From positions 124,001 to 188,000 of the forward strand of contig CAJQLB010000027.1 of assembly GCA_905479065.1 (NCBI GenBank): 64,000 nt of DNA, given 5' to 3'. Positions 9,801-17,657 of the stretch are shown here, one piece after another. The translations under genes were made by a program, and so were the position numbers. The notes beneath the pieces were generated by a model that saw nothing but the letters and a program-made list of their open reading frames with translations, had not been told where the DNA came from and ran no database searches. Numbering within the stretch: the first letter of the stretch is position 1; the number at the start of each line of letters is the position of its first letter. The DNA comes from an uncultured Flavobacteriaceae bacterium (lineage in GTDB: Bacteria > Bacteroidota > Bacteroidia > Flavobacteriales > Flavobacteriaceae).

Positions 9801-10206
9801 ACAGTTATTTAAGGTTTTTCAACAGCAGCAAGTCTTGAGGCAGGCGCTAAAGGATAAGTTAAATCAGATGGGTGTTAATTCAGAGCAAGGAAATAATTTA
9901 TTAAAAGACATGGAGGAAATTGAAACAGATTTGCTGAATGATGGATTTACAGAGCGTTTGTTGCAAAAAATGGCAGATTTAAAACACAATTTATTAAAGT
10001 TAGAAAAAGCAGAATTAAGTCGTGGTGAAGATACAATGCGTCAATCTTCCACTAATAAAGAGCGATATCAAAATAGTGTTAGGGAGCGAATGAAAACAGT
10101 TAAAAATTACTTTAATACGACAGAGATTTTAAATCGTCAGTTGTTACCATTACGCCAAGAATACAAGGATAAAGTAAAAGAATATTTTAGTAAAATAGAT
10201 GATTAG
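6844..10206 (+). CDS. DUF4175 family large membrane protein
   Basis: 1120 residues with a GTG start. Two N-terminal transmembrane helices (about 25-47 and 57-76) and a third near 155-172 anchor it. A periplasmic Ig-like or beta-rich part follows (about 180-500), and then a very long Gln/Lys/Glu-rich coiled-coil region (about 510-800). The C-terminal half contains a Met/Gln-rich segment and Gly-rich linkers. This architecture matches DUF4175, a Bacteroidota family of unknown function. The 3' end overlaps ybeY by 8 bp, suggesting coupled expression. The start is supported by the conserved amphipathic N-terminus beginning at this codon, but there is no ATG nearby. Confidence 0.8.
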   Translation: MVDNFITVKLKLERFIKKYYVNELIRGLILFAAIGLLYFLFTLLIEYILWLKPVARTLLFWVFVIVELSLFIKLIISPTFKLLKLKQGLNYIEASRIVGEFFPEVKDKLINVIQLHNTKDRSELLLASIQQKSLELKPVPFSIAVNFSHNLKYLKYLAIPLLIVTLSFISGHMNWFSDSYNRVVNYQTAYDPPAPFRFLITNQNLNAIENNPFKLVVTTSGNVVPEDVQIFYQGEAYFLKQSRTNEFEYVFSKPQQPLEFIVSANGVFSETYRLNVIAAPTILGFEMVLNYPAYTKKKDESFSNNGNASVPQGTKITWNVRTKSTTQLRLVTDDSVFSFLNDNDNFKTSQRVHNNLKYLINTSNESLENYESLAFSINILKDELPRLKVEMNRDSVELETLYFYGQASDDYGLNKLELIYYQTDTPENKFIKSIPIKQTNFDEFIYIFPNNLDLDNNVSYELYFKIYDNDIINGYKSVKSELFRYRKRSVKELALEKLNNQKATITDLNRSLNNFDKQDLELKNLTKNQKEKSNLSFSDKKNFKEFLKRQKNQERLMQNYNKNLMNNLKRFEKEDVQNDFFKEAIENRLKENQEQLLEDEKLLKELEELSDKLQKEQLTDKLEQLAKQNKNKKRSLQQLLELTKRYYVSKKAEQLKMQIEELAKKQLQLSEEDMERNTKDKQEKLSDLFDTFKKDMQEIDTENKQLKDPIEGIKRDPVLEKLIEKELKNALNKLDKKENSLNKKEQQNDHNNAQKSQKKASQKMKEMGQLMSQTAMGGGGDQMSEDIDVLRQILDNLLLFSFNQEALMMQFKNIQVNHNKYAQYLKRQQDLKVHFEHVDDSLFALSLRQPMISERINKEITEVFFYMNKTLSQLEDNRLYQGVASQQYTVTSSNTLANFLSDLLDNMESQMNPTPGQGEGSEMQLPDIIMSQEQLNQEMKQGLSGLSQQENGDKEGTKGLKEDGEPSNKGPKGAGNSSDESEYMQGQLFKVFQQQQVLRQALKDKLNQMGVNSEQGNNLLKDMEEIETDLLNDGFTERLLQKMADLKHNLLKLEKAELSRGEDTMRQSSTNKERYQNSVRERMKTVKNYFNTTEILNRQLLPLRQEYKDKVKEYFSKIDD

Positions 10207-10618
10207 TTTTAATTACGAAATTACGTTCCAATTGCAGGCTGAAAACATGATTATGCTTTGGTTATCTGAGGTTATAAGACAGGAAAGCTGTAAGGAAGGC
10301 GAAATATGTTACGTGTTTTGTGATGACTCTTATTTACACGGTTTAAATGTGAAGTTTCTTGATCATGACACGTTAACTGATGTCATAAGTTTTGATTATT
10401 GCGTAGGAAAAGAGCTACATGGCGATATATTTATTTCCATTGATCGGGTAAAAGAAAACGCTAATGTTTTTAATGAAAACTTCAATGATGAGTTGTTGCG
10501 GGTTATGGTACACGGACTCCTGCATTTTTGTGGTTATAAGGATAAAACGGACGCTGACGCTAAAATGATGCGTGAAAAAGAGAATTCATGTTTAATGCTA
10601 TTAAAAGATATTCAGTAA
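10199..10618 (+). CDS. ybeY: rRNA maturation endoribonuclease YbeY
   Basis: 139 residues. YbeY is a zinc-dependent endoribonuclease acting in 16S rRNA 3'-end maturation and ribosome quality control. The metal site is recognisable as HGLLHFCGYKD (105-115). His105 and His109 are conserved, but the third ligand position of the classical HGxLHxxGYDH motif is Asp115. The upstream motif DVISFDY (61-67) is also typical. The start overlaps the DUF4175 gene by 8 bp. The mnmG promoter box follows directly downstream. Confidence 0.9.
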   Translation: MISFNYEITFQLQAENMIMLWLSEVIRQESCKEGEICYVFCDDSYLHGLNVKFLDHDTLTDVISFDYCVGKELHGDIFISIDRVKENANVFNENFNDELLRVMVHGLLHFCGYKDKTDADAKMMREKENSCLMLLKDIQ

Positions 10619-10625
10619 TTACCAT

Positions 10626-10633
10626 TATATTTG
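10626..10633 (+). promoter_or_regulatory. -7 promoter box for mnmG
   Basis: TATATTTG, a perfect match to TAnnTTTG. Initiation about 5-8 nt downstream would place the parS site (10659-10674) inside the mnmG 5' leader. No -33 TTG is evident. Confidence 0.5.
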
Positions 10634-10658
10634 CCAAATTTAATTCTTAATTTTTAAT

Positions 10659-10674
10659 TGTTCCACGTGGAACT
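10659..10674. other. parS centromere-like site (ParB binding), copy 1
   Basis: TGTTCCACGTGGAACT matches the bacterial parS consensus TGTTnCACGTGnAACA at every specified position except the last. It contains a perfect 14-bp palindrome, and lies in the leader of mnmG, 8 bp before the ATG. ParB (Spo0J) binds such sites for chromosome segregation. parA and parB are not in this window. Confidence 0.88.
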
Positions 10675-10681
10675 TGTCGCC

Positions 10682-12559
10682 ATGAGTTTGTTTACAGATA
10701 CATATGATGTGATTGTTGTTGGGGCGGGGCATGCTGGTAGTGAAGCCGCCGCTGCCGCCGCTAATATGGGTAGTAAAACGTTATTAATCACCATGAATTT
10801 GCAGAATATCGCACAAATGTCATGTAACCCTGCTATGGGTGGTATTGCGAAAGGTCAGATAGTGAGGGAGATTGATGCCTTGGGCGGTTATAGTGGTATT
10901 GTGAGTGACACCTCTGCTATTCAATTTAAGATGCTTAACAAATCTAAAGGCCCTGCAATGTGGAGTCCTAGGGTTCAGAGTGATCGGATGCGTTTTGCTG
11001 AAGATTGGAGGTTATTGCTTGAGCAAACTCCAAATCTTGATTTTTACCAGGATATGGTTTCTGGATTACTTATAGAGCAAGACTCTGTCGTAGGGGTCAA
11101 AACAAGCCTAGGTCTTTCTATCAAGTCAAAGAGTGTTGTACTAACTAACGGCACTTTCTTAAATGGTTTAATTCATATTGGAGATAAGAATTTCGGTGGC
11201 GGAAGAGCTGGTGAGCGCGCTGTTACAGGTATTACCGAAGAGCTACGAGCTTTAGGTTTTCAGTCTGGTCGTATGAAAACTGGTACACCACCAAGGGTAG
11301 ATGGTCGATCTTTAAATTTTGACGTCATGATTGAGCAGCCAGGTGATGAGCAACCTGAAAAATTCTCGTATTTAGATAGCACTAAACCCCTAAATAAACA
11401 ACGCTCTTGTTTTATGACTTATACAAGCAGTATTGTTCATGACACTTTAAGAGAAGGTTTTGATAGATCACCGATGTTTAATGGTCGTATAAAAAGTTTG
11501 GGTCCGCGCTATTGTCCTTCAATTGAGGATAAAATTAATCGTTTTGCAGACAAAGACAGGCATCAGCTATTTGTTGAGCCGGAAGGATGGAATACTGTTG
11601 AGGTATATGTTAATGGTTTTTCTACGTCACTTCCAGAAGATGTTCAGTATAAGGCATTGAGATCTGTTGTCGGCTTTGAAAACGTCAAGTTTTTTAGACC
11701 TGGTTATGCTATCGAGTATGATTATTTCCAACCAACGCAGCTTAAGCATACTCTGGAAACGAAGCTGGTAAAGAGTCTTTATTTTGCAGGACAAATAAAC
11801 GGTACTACTGGCTATGAAGAGGCAGCGTCGCAAGGTTTAATGGCGGGAATAAACGCAAGTTTAAAGGTGCAAGAAAAGACACCGTTTATTTTAAAGAGAG
11901 ACGAAGCATATATTGGTGTTTTAATAGACGACTTAATTACTAAAGGTACAGAAGAACCATATCGGATGTTTACATCACGTGCTGAATACAGAACATTATT
12001 ACGTCAGGATAACGCTGATCTCAGGTTGACGCCAAAAGGGTATAGTCTTGGTTTAGCATCAGAGAAGCGTTTGAAACGTATGGAAGAAAAGCACGAAAAA
12101 GCCGAAAAGTTTGTGCAGTTTTTTAAGAACACAAGTGTGACAAAAGAAGAAGCTAATCCAGTGCTTAGTTCGAAGAACTCTGCACTTGTAAAACAGCAAG
12201 ACAAAATGTTCAAACTTTTTGCGCGTCCAAATATTACCATTGACGATGTCCGTAGATTTAAATTAGTTGATCAATATATTTCTCAAAACAACTTGGATCA
12301 TGAGGTCATTGAGCAAGCGGAAATCCAAGTCAAGTATTCGGGATATATAAATAAAGAAAGAAATAACGCTGATAAGTTAAGTCGTTTGGAATATGTTAAA
12401 ATACCTGAAAATTTTGATTATTCACAAATCAAATCTATGAGTATGGAGGCGAGAGAGAAGTTAAAGGAAATACAACCAACTTCGATTGCGCAGGCGTCTA
12501 GAATTAGCGGGGTTTCTCCAAATGATATTTCTGTTCTTCTAGTATTTATGGGAAGATAA
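10682..12559 (+). CDS. mnmG: tRNA uridine-5-carboxymethylaminomethyl modification enzyme, FAD subunit
   Basis: 625 residues from the ATG at 10682, close to the usual MnmG length. With MnmE it installs the carboxymethylaminomethyl group on wobble U34 of certain tRNAs, using FAD and methylene-tetrahydrofolate. Visible signatures are the N-terminal FAD-binding GAGHAGSEAA, the CNPAMGGIAKG motif, GRMKTGTPPR, and the C-terminal MnmE-interacting region. An upstream in-frame TTG at 10658 would extend the frame by eight codons through the parS palindrome, and is rejected because conserved sequence begins at MSLFTDTYDV. A parS site lies on each side of the gene. Confidence 0.97.
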   Translation: MSLFTDTYDVIVVGAGHAGSEAAAAAANMGSKTLLITMNLQNIAQMSCNPAMGGIAKGQIVREIDALGGYSGIVSDTSAIQFKMLNKSKGPAMWSPRVQSDRMRFAEDWRLLLEQTPNLDFYQDMVSGLLIEQDSVVGVKTSLGLSIKSKSVVLTNGTFLNGLIHIGDKNFGGGRAGERAVTGITEELRALGFQSGRMKTGTPPRVDGRSLNFDVMIEQPGDEQPEKFSYLDSTKPLNKQRSCFMTYTSSIVHDTLREGFDRSPMFNGRIKSLGPRYCPSIEDKINRFADKDRHQLFVEPEGWNTVEVYVNGFSTSLPEDVQYKALRSVVGFENVKFFRPGYAIEYDYFQPTQLKHTLETKLVKSLYFAGQINGTTGYEEAASQGLMAGINASLKVQEKTPFILKRDEAYIGVLIDDLITKGTEEPYRMFTSRAEYRTLLRQDNADLRLTPKGYSLGLASEKRLKRMEEKHEKAEKFVQFFKNTSVTKEEANPVLSSKNSALVKQQDKMFKLFARPNITIDDVRRFKLVDQYISQNNLDHEVIEQAEIQVKYSGYINKERNNADKLSRLEYVKIPENFDYSQIKSMSMEAREKLKEIQPTSIAQASRISGVSPNDISVLLVFMGR

Positions 12560-12568
12560 TATCTTAAC

Positions 12569-12582
12569 GTTCCACGTGGAAC
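12569..12582. other. parS centromere-like site (ParB binding), copy 2
   Basis: GTTCCACGTGGAAC is the same perfect 14-bp palindrome as the copy before mnmG. Its outer bases are C and C, so the 16-bp consensus is met except at both ends. It sits in the 30-bp gap between mnmG and the methyltransferase gene. Confidence 0.85.
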
Positions 12583-12589
12583 CATTTTT

Positions 12590-13441
12590 ATGATTCATAA
12601 TCAGAGTATATTTAGGGTAAAAGATCACGCTGTTTCAGGTGAATCATTTGAGTTGCATGAGAATAGCCAATACGGATATTTAGAAACAACGCCACAACCA
12701 AATGACGATGTTCTTGGTGATTATTATAATTCTGTTGACTATATCTCTCACACTGATTCTAGTCGAAATTTTTTTGAAAAGTGTTATCAATTTGTTCGAA
12801 AAATCGCTTTAAGAAAAAAAATAACACTTATAAACTCGCTTCCGTTGGAAGGGCGGTGCATACTAGATATTGGTTGTGGTACTGGAGATTTTTTACAACT
12901 AGCCAACAAGCACAATTGGCGCATTAACGGCGTTGAGCCAAATATTGATGCACGCGCAATTGCAAATAAGAAAACCAATAATGCAGTGCATCATATTGCG
13001 CAGTTAGATTATTATAGCGCACAGTGTTTTGATGTGATTACTTTATGGCATGTGTTAGAGCATGTGCCTGATCTTAACAGTTATATTTCACGATTACACA
13101 AATTACTTAAAGATAATGGTAGGCTTATTGTAGCGGTTCCTAACTATAAAAGTTATGATGCTTTTTATTACAAATCTTTTTGGGCTGGTTTTGATGTTCC
13201 AAGACATTTATGGCATTTTGATCAGAATTCTATGTCAAACTTGTTTAATAAAAATAACATGCACTTAGAGGCGATAGCACCCATGAGGTTTGATGCATTT
13301 TATGTCAGTCTACTGTCAGAAAAATACAAGACAGGAAAAATGAATTATTTGAGAGCGCTCTATGTTGGTTTGCTATCAAATTTAAAGGCAAACCGCACAA
13401 AGGAGTTTTCATCACTTATATACACCATAAAAAAAGCCTAA
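12590..13441 (+). CDS. Class I SAM-dependent methyltransferase
   Basis: 283 residues. The Rossmann-type SAM-binding motif LDIGCGTGDFL (92-102) is followed by an acidic strand end GVEP and by LWHVLEHVPD, typical of the Methyltransf_23/11 group. Small-molecule or lipid substrates are most common for this group, but the substrate here cannot be deduced. The start lies 30 bp after mnmG with a parS site between, and it may be cotranscribed with mnmG. A 216-bp gap without a gene follows it. Confidence 0.82.
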   Translation: MIHNQSIFRVKDHAVSGESFELHENSQYGYLETTPQPNDDVLGDYYNSVDYISHTDSSRNFFEKCYQFVRKIALRKKITLINSLPLEGRCILDIGCGTGDFLQLANKHNWRINGVEPNIDARAIANKKTNNAVHHIAQLDYYSAQCFDVITLWHVLEHVPDLNSYISRLHKLLKDNGRLIVAVPNYKSYDAFYYKSFWAGFDVPRHLWHFDQNSMSNLFNKNNMHLEAIAPMRFDAFYVSLLSEKYKTGKMNYLRALYVGLLSNLKANRTKEFSSLIYTIKKA

Positions 13442-13657
13442 AATTCAATTTAAGCCATTTTAAGAGCGCTTAATATGCAATTCTTTACATCCATATAGTC
13501 AATAATTTTGCGGTTTTTAAAAGCCCTTTAAAGCTGTCTTTTTTAATAATAAAAATCAATTAATAGATGAGTTTTAATAAGTTTTTGTTATGACCTTATT
13601 TATTAATATTGTTTTGTGTATCATTGTTTTTCCATTTTTTAAAAACCGATAAAAATT

Positions 13658-14173
13658 ATGAGATCTTTTCTATTCAGTATCATTACTTTTTTTTCTATTA
13701 TTTCCTGTCAACAATCAAATAAAATTGGGTTTGTTGATAATGCTAAACTAATTAACGAATATCAAGAAAAAATTGAGGTCCAGAAGAAGCTTCAAGAAAA
13801 GATTAAGTTGTATGAATTAAAAAGAGATAGCGTTAGACAGTCTTTTCAATTAGAAATTAATGAAGCAGAGTTAAAGTCTCGAAGCATGTCCCAAGCGGAG
13901 CTGCAAAAGTTATCACAAGAGTTGCAACAAAAAGATCAAATCATTAATCAACGTGATCAATTTGATCAGCAACAAATAGCTCAGGAAAGTCAAAGACAAA
14001 ATGATTCTTTAATCAAAAAGGTCAGAAGTTTTGTTGAAAATTATGGTTTGAATCATGGTTACGATTATATTTTAGGGAGTAATGAGGCGGGTAGTGTTAT
14101 GTATGGCAAAAAGTCAAATGATTTAACACAAACCATTTTAGATGCATTGAATGAAAAGTATGCCAAACAATAA
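13658..14173 (+). CDS. OmpH/Skp-like lipoprotein
   Basis: 171 residues. A lipoprotein signal with Cys17 (SIISC) precedes an OmpH/Skp domain: the opening strand KIGFVDNAKLINEY, a long Gln/Glu/Lys-rich coiled coil (about 38-125), and the returning strand segment GYDYILGSNEAGSVMYG near the end. Skp-type proteins chaperone outer-membrane proteins in the periplasm. This copy is predicted to be lipid-anchored, which differs from soluble Skp. No partner such as bamA is adjacent. It is convergent with the lipid kinase gene. Confidence 0.8.
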   Translation: MRSFLFSIITFFSIISCQQSNKIGFVDNAKLINEYQEKIEVQKKLQEKIKLYELKRDSVRQSFQLEINEAELKSRSMSQAELQKLSQELQQKDQIINQRDQFDQQQIAQESQRQNDSLIKKVRSFVENYGLNHGYDYILGSNEAGSVMYGKKSNDLTQTILDALNEKYAKQ

Positions 14174-14217
14174 GTTGTTAAATTTTTTCAATAACGGTAT
14201 CATCATCTAACCGTAGT

Positions 14218-15141
14218 TTAGCAAAAAAATGTCAATGCCTTTGGAATGATAGAAACAGTCATATGTCCTTTCCCAAGAAGTTCTCCATCAGCTTCTATAA
14301 AAGGTAAGTCTTTCGATATCAACTTAATAGCTATTTTTTTTAGTCTATGAGTTTCTACTTTCTGATGCTTTACAATGTTTCCATTATATAAATTTTTTAA
14401 ATTCTTAATAACCTCAAACAGTGTAAGGTTCTTCACAATACTCACATTAAAATATCCATTATTTGGACCATTATAATTGGTTAACTGCATACCGCCCCCC
14501 GAGTATTGGCACAGTCCAATTAAAATCATAAAAGCCCGTGTTTCAAATGTTTTTTTTCCAACAGAAATACTCGCGTTGAATTTACTGAATGAAAACAGGG
14601 AAACGATGGCTGCCAGTAAGTAAGAAACAGGTCCGAGACGTTTGTATAGGGCTATCTTACTAACCACAAAACCATCAAAGCCCACGCCGGCAAGATTGTT
14701 AAAATAAACAATTTGTTTTTGTGGATTATAAAATTCAATTTTTCCAAGATCTTGTTGTAGAACTTGCCCTTTTTTAATGACAGCAATTGCGTGATTAATG
14801 TTTTTAGGTATTTTGTAAGTTTTAACCCAATCGTTTCCTGTTCCCAGAGGAATTATTCCAAGCTTGATTTGATCTCGATTGACACTATTGTGTGTTTGAA
14901 TTCCATTAATAATATTATGCAAGGTACCGTCTCCTCCCACAGAAATTATACGATTAAACCCTTGATTTATAGCGTCATGTGTAATTTTGATACTGTCTTT
15001 TTGATATTTTGTGAATTTAAAATCAAAATCAAAAGATTCTAATTCAAGTTGCGCTTTGATAGTTGGCCATTCGCGTCTCCCTTGCCCACTTCCTGAGGTT
15101 GGATTTATGATGACAAACCAACGTTTTGAATTTACTATCAT
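14218..15141 (-). CDS. Diacylglycerol/lipid kinase family protein
   Basis: 307 residues. It belongs to the DAGK catalytic-domain family (YegS/BmrU-like), which phosphorylates diacylglycerol or related lipids with ATP. Motifs are NPTSGSG (13-19), the nucleotide-binding GGDGT (69-73) and PLGTGNDW (near residue 100). The C-terminal beta-sandwich contains the family's DLPFIEADGE. It overlaps the last base of holB upstream on the same strand, so it is probably translated from the holB transcript. The exact lipid substrate is unknown. Confidence 0.88.
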   Translation of the reverse strand: MIVNSKRWFVIINPTSGSGQGRREWPTIKAQLELESFDFDFKFTKYQKDSIKITHDAINQGFNRIISVGGDGTLHNIINGIQTHNSVNRDQIKLGIIPLGTGNDWVKTYKIPKNINHAIAVIKKGQVLQQDLGKIEFYNPQKQIVYFNNLAGVGFDGFVVSKIALYKRLGPVSYLLAAIVSLFSFSKFNASISVGKKTFETRAFMILIGLCQYSGGGMQLTNYNGPNNGYFNVSIVKNLTLFEVIKNLKNLYNGNIVKHQKVETHRLKKIAIKLISKDLPFIEADGELLGKGHMTVSIIPKALTFFC

Positions 15142-16280
15142 TATGTTTTTTTGTGAAGTAGGCGTGTCAATTTTATTGATAAATCCGTAAAAATTATTTT
15201 TGAATTTCCGTTTCGTTCAATGTGGTATATGGCTTCTTGAGTCTCAGTACTGATATCTTCAATGTTGTTGTGATGAATAAATGGCGCAAATTTTTCTAAT
15301 TTAAAGGATTCCGATTGAGGTTCCATATAAACAAGATCATGTGCTTGATAATTTAAAAGCAACGCTTGCCGAAATAAATCAAGGCAGAAGGTTAAGAATT
15401 TTTTTTGTGTTTCTCTTCCTGTTTTTGCGATAATATCACTCCAGGATATTAAATCGTGTATTGCCGCTTTATTTCCTTTTGCTTTAAAAGCACTTCTTAC
15501 CCAAAGCACAAACCATTCTTCAAATTGTGTGTCCTCACTATCTTGATACATGAGATCACATGCTTTATTATAGTTACCATTTGCTTGATGTGCAATTTTG
15601 GAAGCTTCATTCTGAGGGAGTTGAAAATTTTGGATTAGACTATTTTTAATAACATTTTCAGATAGGGGTGGAATGCGCAATACTTGACATCTCGATTTGA
15701 TGGTTGAGATAATCTGCCCCTCATCTTCCGCAATTAGAATAAATACTGTGTTTTTTGGTGGTTCTTCGAGTAATTTTAAAAGCTTATTTGCACAAGCAAT
15801 GTTCATTCTTTCAACCATCCATATAATCATAACTTTATAGCCACCTTCATAGCTTTTCAAAGATAGCGACTTAGAAATGTCTTTTGCTTCATCTACACCA
15901 ATCTGCCCCTGTTTGTTATCCATTCCTAGTGCACTGTACCAATCAAACAAATTTCCGTATGGCTGTTTCTTAAGCATTGTCCTCCATTCTTCAAGGAACA
16001 TTTTAGAAACAGGATGTGTTTTAACTTTACTTGTTTTCGCTACAGGAAATACAAAATGTAGGTCTGGGTGTGTTAAGTTATTGAATTTTACATGACATGG
16101 TGCCTGCGTATTTTCATTGTCGTTACAAATTATTTGACGCGCATAGGCTACTGCTAAAGGTAAAGCTCCTGAACCTTCTGGACCAATGAATAATTGAGAA
16201 TGAGCATTCCGTTTATTACTAGCACTCTGAATGAGATGATTTTTCAAGTGTTCGTGACCTAGTATATCCTTGAATAGCAT
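15141..16280 (-). CDS. holB: DNA polymerase III subunit delta prime
   Basis: 379 residues. It is a clamp-loader subunit of the replicative polymerase, an AAA+ protein. The P-loop is degenerate (GPEGSGALP, 33-41, with no Lys), as is normal for the ATP-inactive delta prime subunit, while the SRC motif is intact (IKSRCQVLRI). LLEEPPKNTVFIL matches the conserved delta-prime/tau core. Compared with E. coli HolB it carries extra C-terminal sequence. A TAGGTTTG box lies only 4 bp before the ATG, suggesting a nearly leaderless mRNA. The lipid kinase gene follows with a one-base overlap. Confidence 0.9.
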   Translation of the reverse strand: MLFKDILGHEHLKNHLIQSASNKRNAHSQLFIGPEGSGALPLAVAYARQIICNDNENTQAPCHVKFNNLTHPDLHFVFPVAKTSKVKTHPVSKMFLEEWRTMLKKQPYGNLFDWYSALGMDNKQGQIGVDEAKDISKSLSLKSYEGGYKVMIIWMVERMNIACANKLLKLLEEPPKNTVFILIAEDEGQIISTIKSRCQVLRIPPLSENVIKNSLIQNFQLPQNEASKIAHQANGNYNKACDLMYQDSEDTQFEEWFVLWVRSAFKAKGNKAAIHDLISWSDIIAKTGRETQKKFLTFCLDLFRQALLLNYQAHDLVYMEPQSESFKLEKFAPFIHHNNIEDISTETQEAIYHIERNGNSKIIFTDLSIKLTRLLHKKT

Positions 16281-16284
16281 AAAA

Positions 16285-16292
16285 CAAACCTA
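16285..16292 (-). promoter_or_regulatory. -7 promoter box for holB (leaderless candidate)
   Basis: TAGGTTTG on the minus strand matches TAnnTTTG and ends 4 nt before the holB ATG, so initiation should fall at or beside the start codon. No -33 TTG is found. Confidence 0.4.
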
Positions 16293-16372
16293 CTTATTTT
16301 TTTTAGTAAAAAAAATCTAATATTAAAAAATAATCCACACCTAAAAGCTCAATATTTTACAAACTAAAAATT

Positions 16373-16380
16373 TATATTTG
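16373..16380 (+). promoter_or_regulatory. -7 promoter box for pgk
   Basis: TATATTTG, a perfect match to TAnnTTTG, 19 nt before the pgk ATG. There is no clear -33 TTG. Confidence 0.5.
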
Positions 16381-16399
16381 TCAATAAAATTTCTAATCA

Positions 16400-17593
16400 A
16401 TGACCTTAAAAGATTTTAATTTTAATAACAAAAAAGCACTAATACGTGTCGATTTTAATGTGCCACTAAACAGTGCCTACGAAGTAACTGATGCGACACG
16501 AATCTATTGCGCGAAGCCTACTATTATAGATGTTTTAGAGTCTGGAGGAAGTTGTATTCTTATGTCTCACCTCGGGCGGCCAAAGGGTAAAGACGAATCT
16601 TTTTCGTTAAAGCATATTATCGATAAAGTAGAAGATGTCTTGGGTTTAGAAGTTTTATTCATAGATGATTGTATTGGTCCTGATGTTGAAAAAGCTGCCA
16701 ATTCGTTGCTTCCAGGTCAAGTACTGTTACTTGAAAATCTAAGATTTTACAAAGAAGAAAAAGAGGGTAATATTCAATTTGCTCAGCAGCTTTCTCGTTT
16801 GGGTGATATTTATGTCAATGATGCCTTTGGAACTGCTCATCGTGCACACGCTTCTACAGCGGTTATTGCAAAATTTTTTAAAGGAAGAAAGTGTTTTGGA
16901 CAACTGTTATTGAAAGAAATTGAAAGCATAAACAAAGTCATGCAGTCTGGCGAAAAACCTATTACAGCTATTTTAGGCGGAGCAAAGGTGTCATCAAAAA
17001 TTACCATCATTGATCATATTTTAGATAAAATTGATCACCTCATTATTGGAGGCGGAATGACCTTTACTTTTATTAAAGCAGCGGGTGGAAATGTTGGTAA
17101 TTCGTTAGTAGAAAATGATAAACTACAATTAGCTAAGGATATAATGAATCAGGCATCTTCAAAAAACGTAAAAATTCACCTTCCTGTTGATGCTATTATC
17201 GCTAATGATTTCAGTAATGACGCTCAAACAAACACGAGTAATATTGATGAGATACCAGAGGGATGGATGGGATTAGATGTTGGACCTAATACGGAATCAT
17301 TATTTTCTGATATTATCTCTTTATCAAAAACCATATTATGGAATGGCCCTTTGGGAGTTTTTGAAATGCCAAATTTTGCGAAGGGAACAATTGCAATAGG
17401 TCATGCTATTTCAAACGCTACAGAAAATGGTGCTTTTTCTTTGGTTGGAGGAGGTGATTCTGTGGCTGCAGTTAAACAATTTGGATTTGCAGATAAAGTA
17501 AGCTATGTAAGTACAGGAGGAGGCGCAATGTTGGAAAGTCTTGAGGGAAAAATATTACCTGGAATTGCCGCAATTATCAATGACAACGAGTAA
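16400..17593 (+). CDS. pgk: Phosphoglycerate kinase
   Basis: 397 residues, the canonical PGK length. It transfers phosphate between 1,3-bisphosphoglycerate and ADP in glycolysis and gluconeogenesis. The N-terminal substrate motifs RVDFNVPL and SHLGRPKG, the hinge-region GGAKVSSK, and the C-terminal nucleotide-binding GGGDSVAA are all intact. It has its own promoter box 19 nt upstream. The transglycosylase gene follows after 64 bp without an obvious terminator, so read-through is possible. Confidence 0.98.
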   Translation: MTLKDFNFNNKKALIRVDFNVPLNSAYEVTDATRIYCAKPTIIDVLESGGSCILMSHLGRPKGKDESFSLKHIIDKVEDVLGLEVLFIDDCIGPDVEKAANSLLPGQVLLLENLRFYKEEKEGNIQFAQQLSRLGDIYVNDAFGTAHRAHASTAVIAKFFKGRKCFGQLLLKEIESINKVMQSGEKPITAILGGAKVSSKITIIDHILDKIDHLIIGGGMTFTFIKAAGGNVGNSLVENDKLQLAKDIMNQASSKNVKIHLPVDAIIANDFSNDAQTNTSNIDEIPEGWMGLDVGPNTESLFSDIISLSKTILWNGPLGVFEMPNFAKGTIAIGHAISNATENGAFSLVGGGDSVAAVKQFGFADKVSYVSTGGGAMLESLEGKILPGIAAIINDNE

Positions 17594-17657
17594 AATTTCC
17601 CATTTTGAGTAAAATGTGCGATTTTAGCACGTAAGTTGTATAATACGTTTTTAAGTA

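Noticed and set aside
10658-10681. N-terminal extension of MnmG from a TTG codon
   Set aside because: It would translate the parS palindrome, and MnmG homology begins at the ATG at 10682.
16331-16339. DnaA-box-like TAATCCACA upstream of pgk
   Set aside because: A single 8/9 match (a second lies at 36865-36873, inside a GT2 gene). There is no cluster and no AT-rich unwinding element, so oriC itself is probably not in this window.
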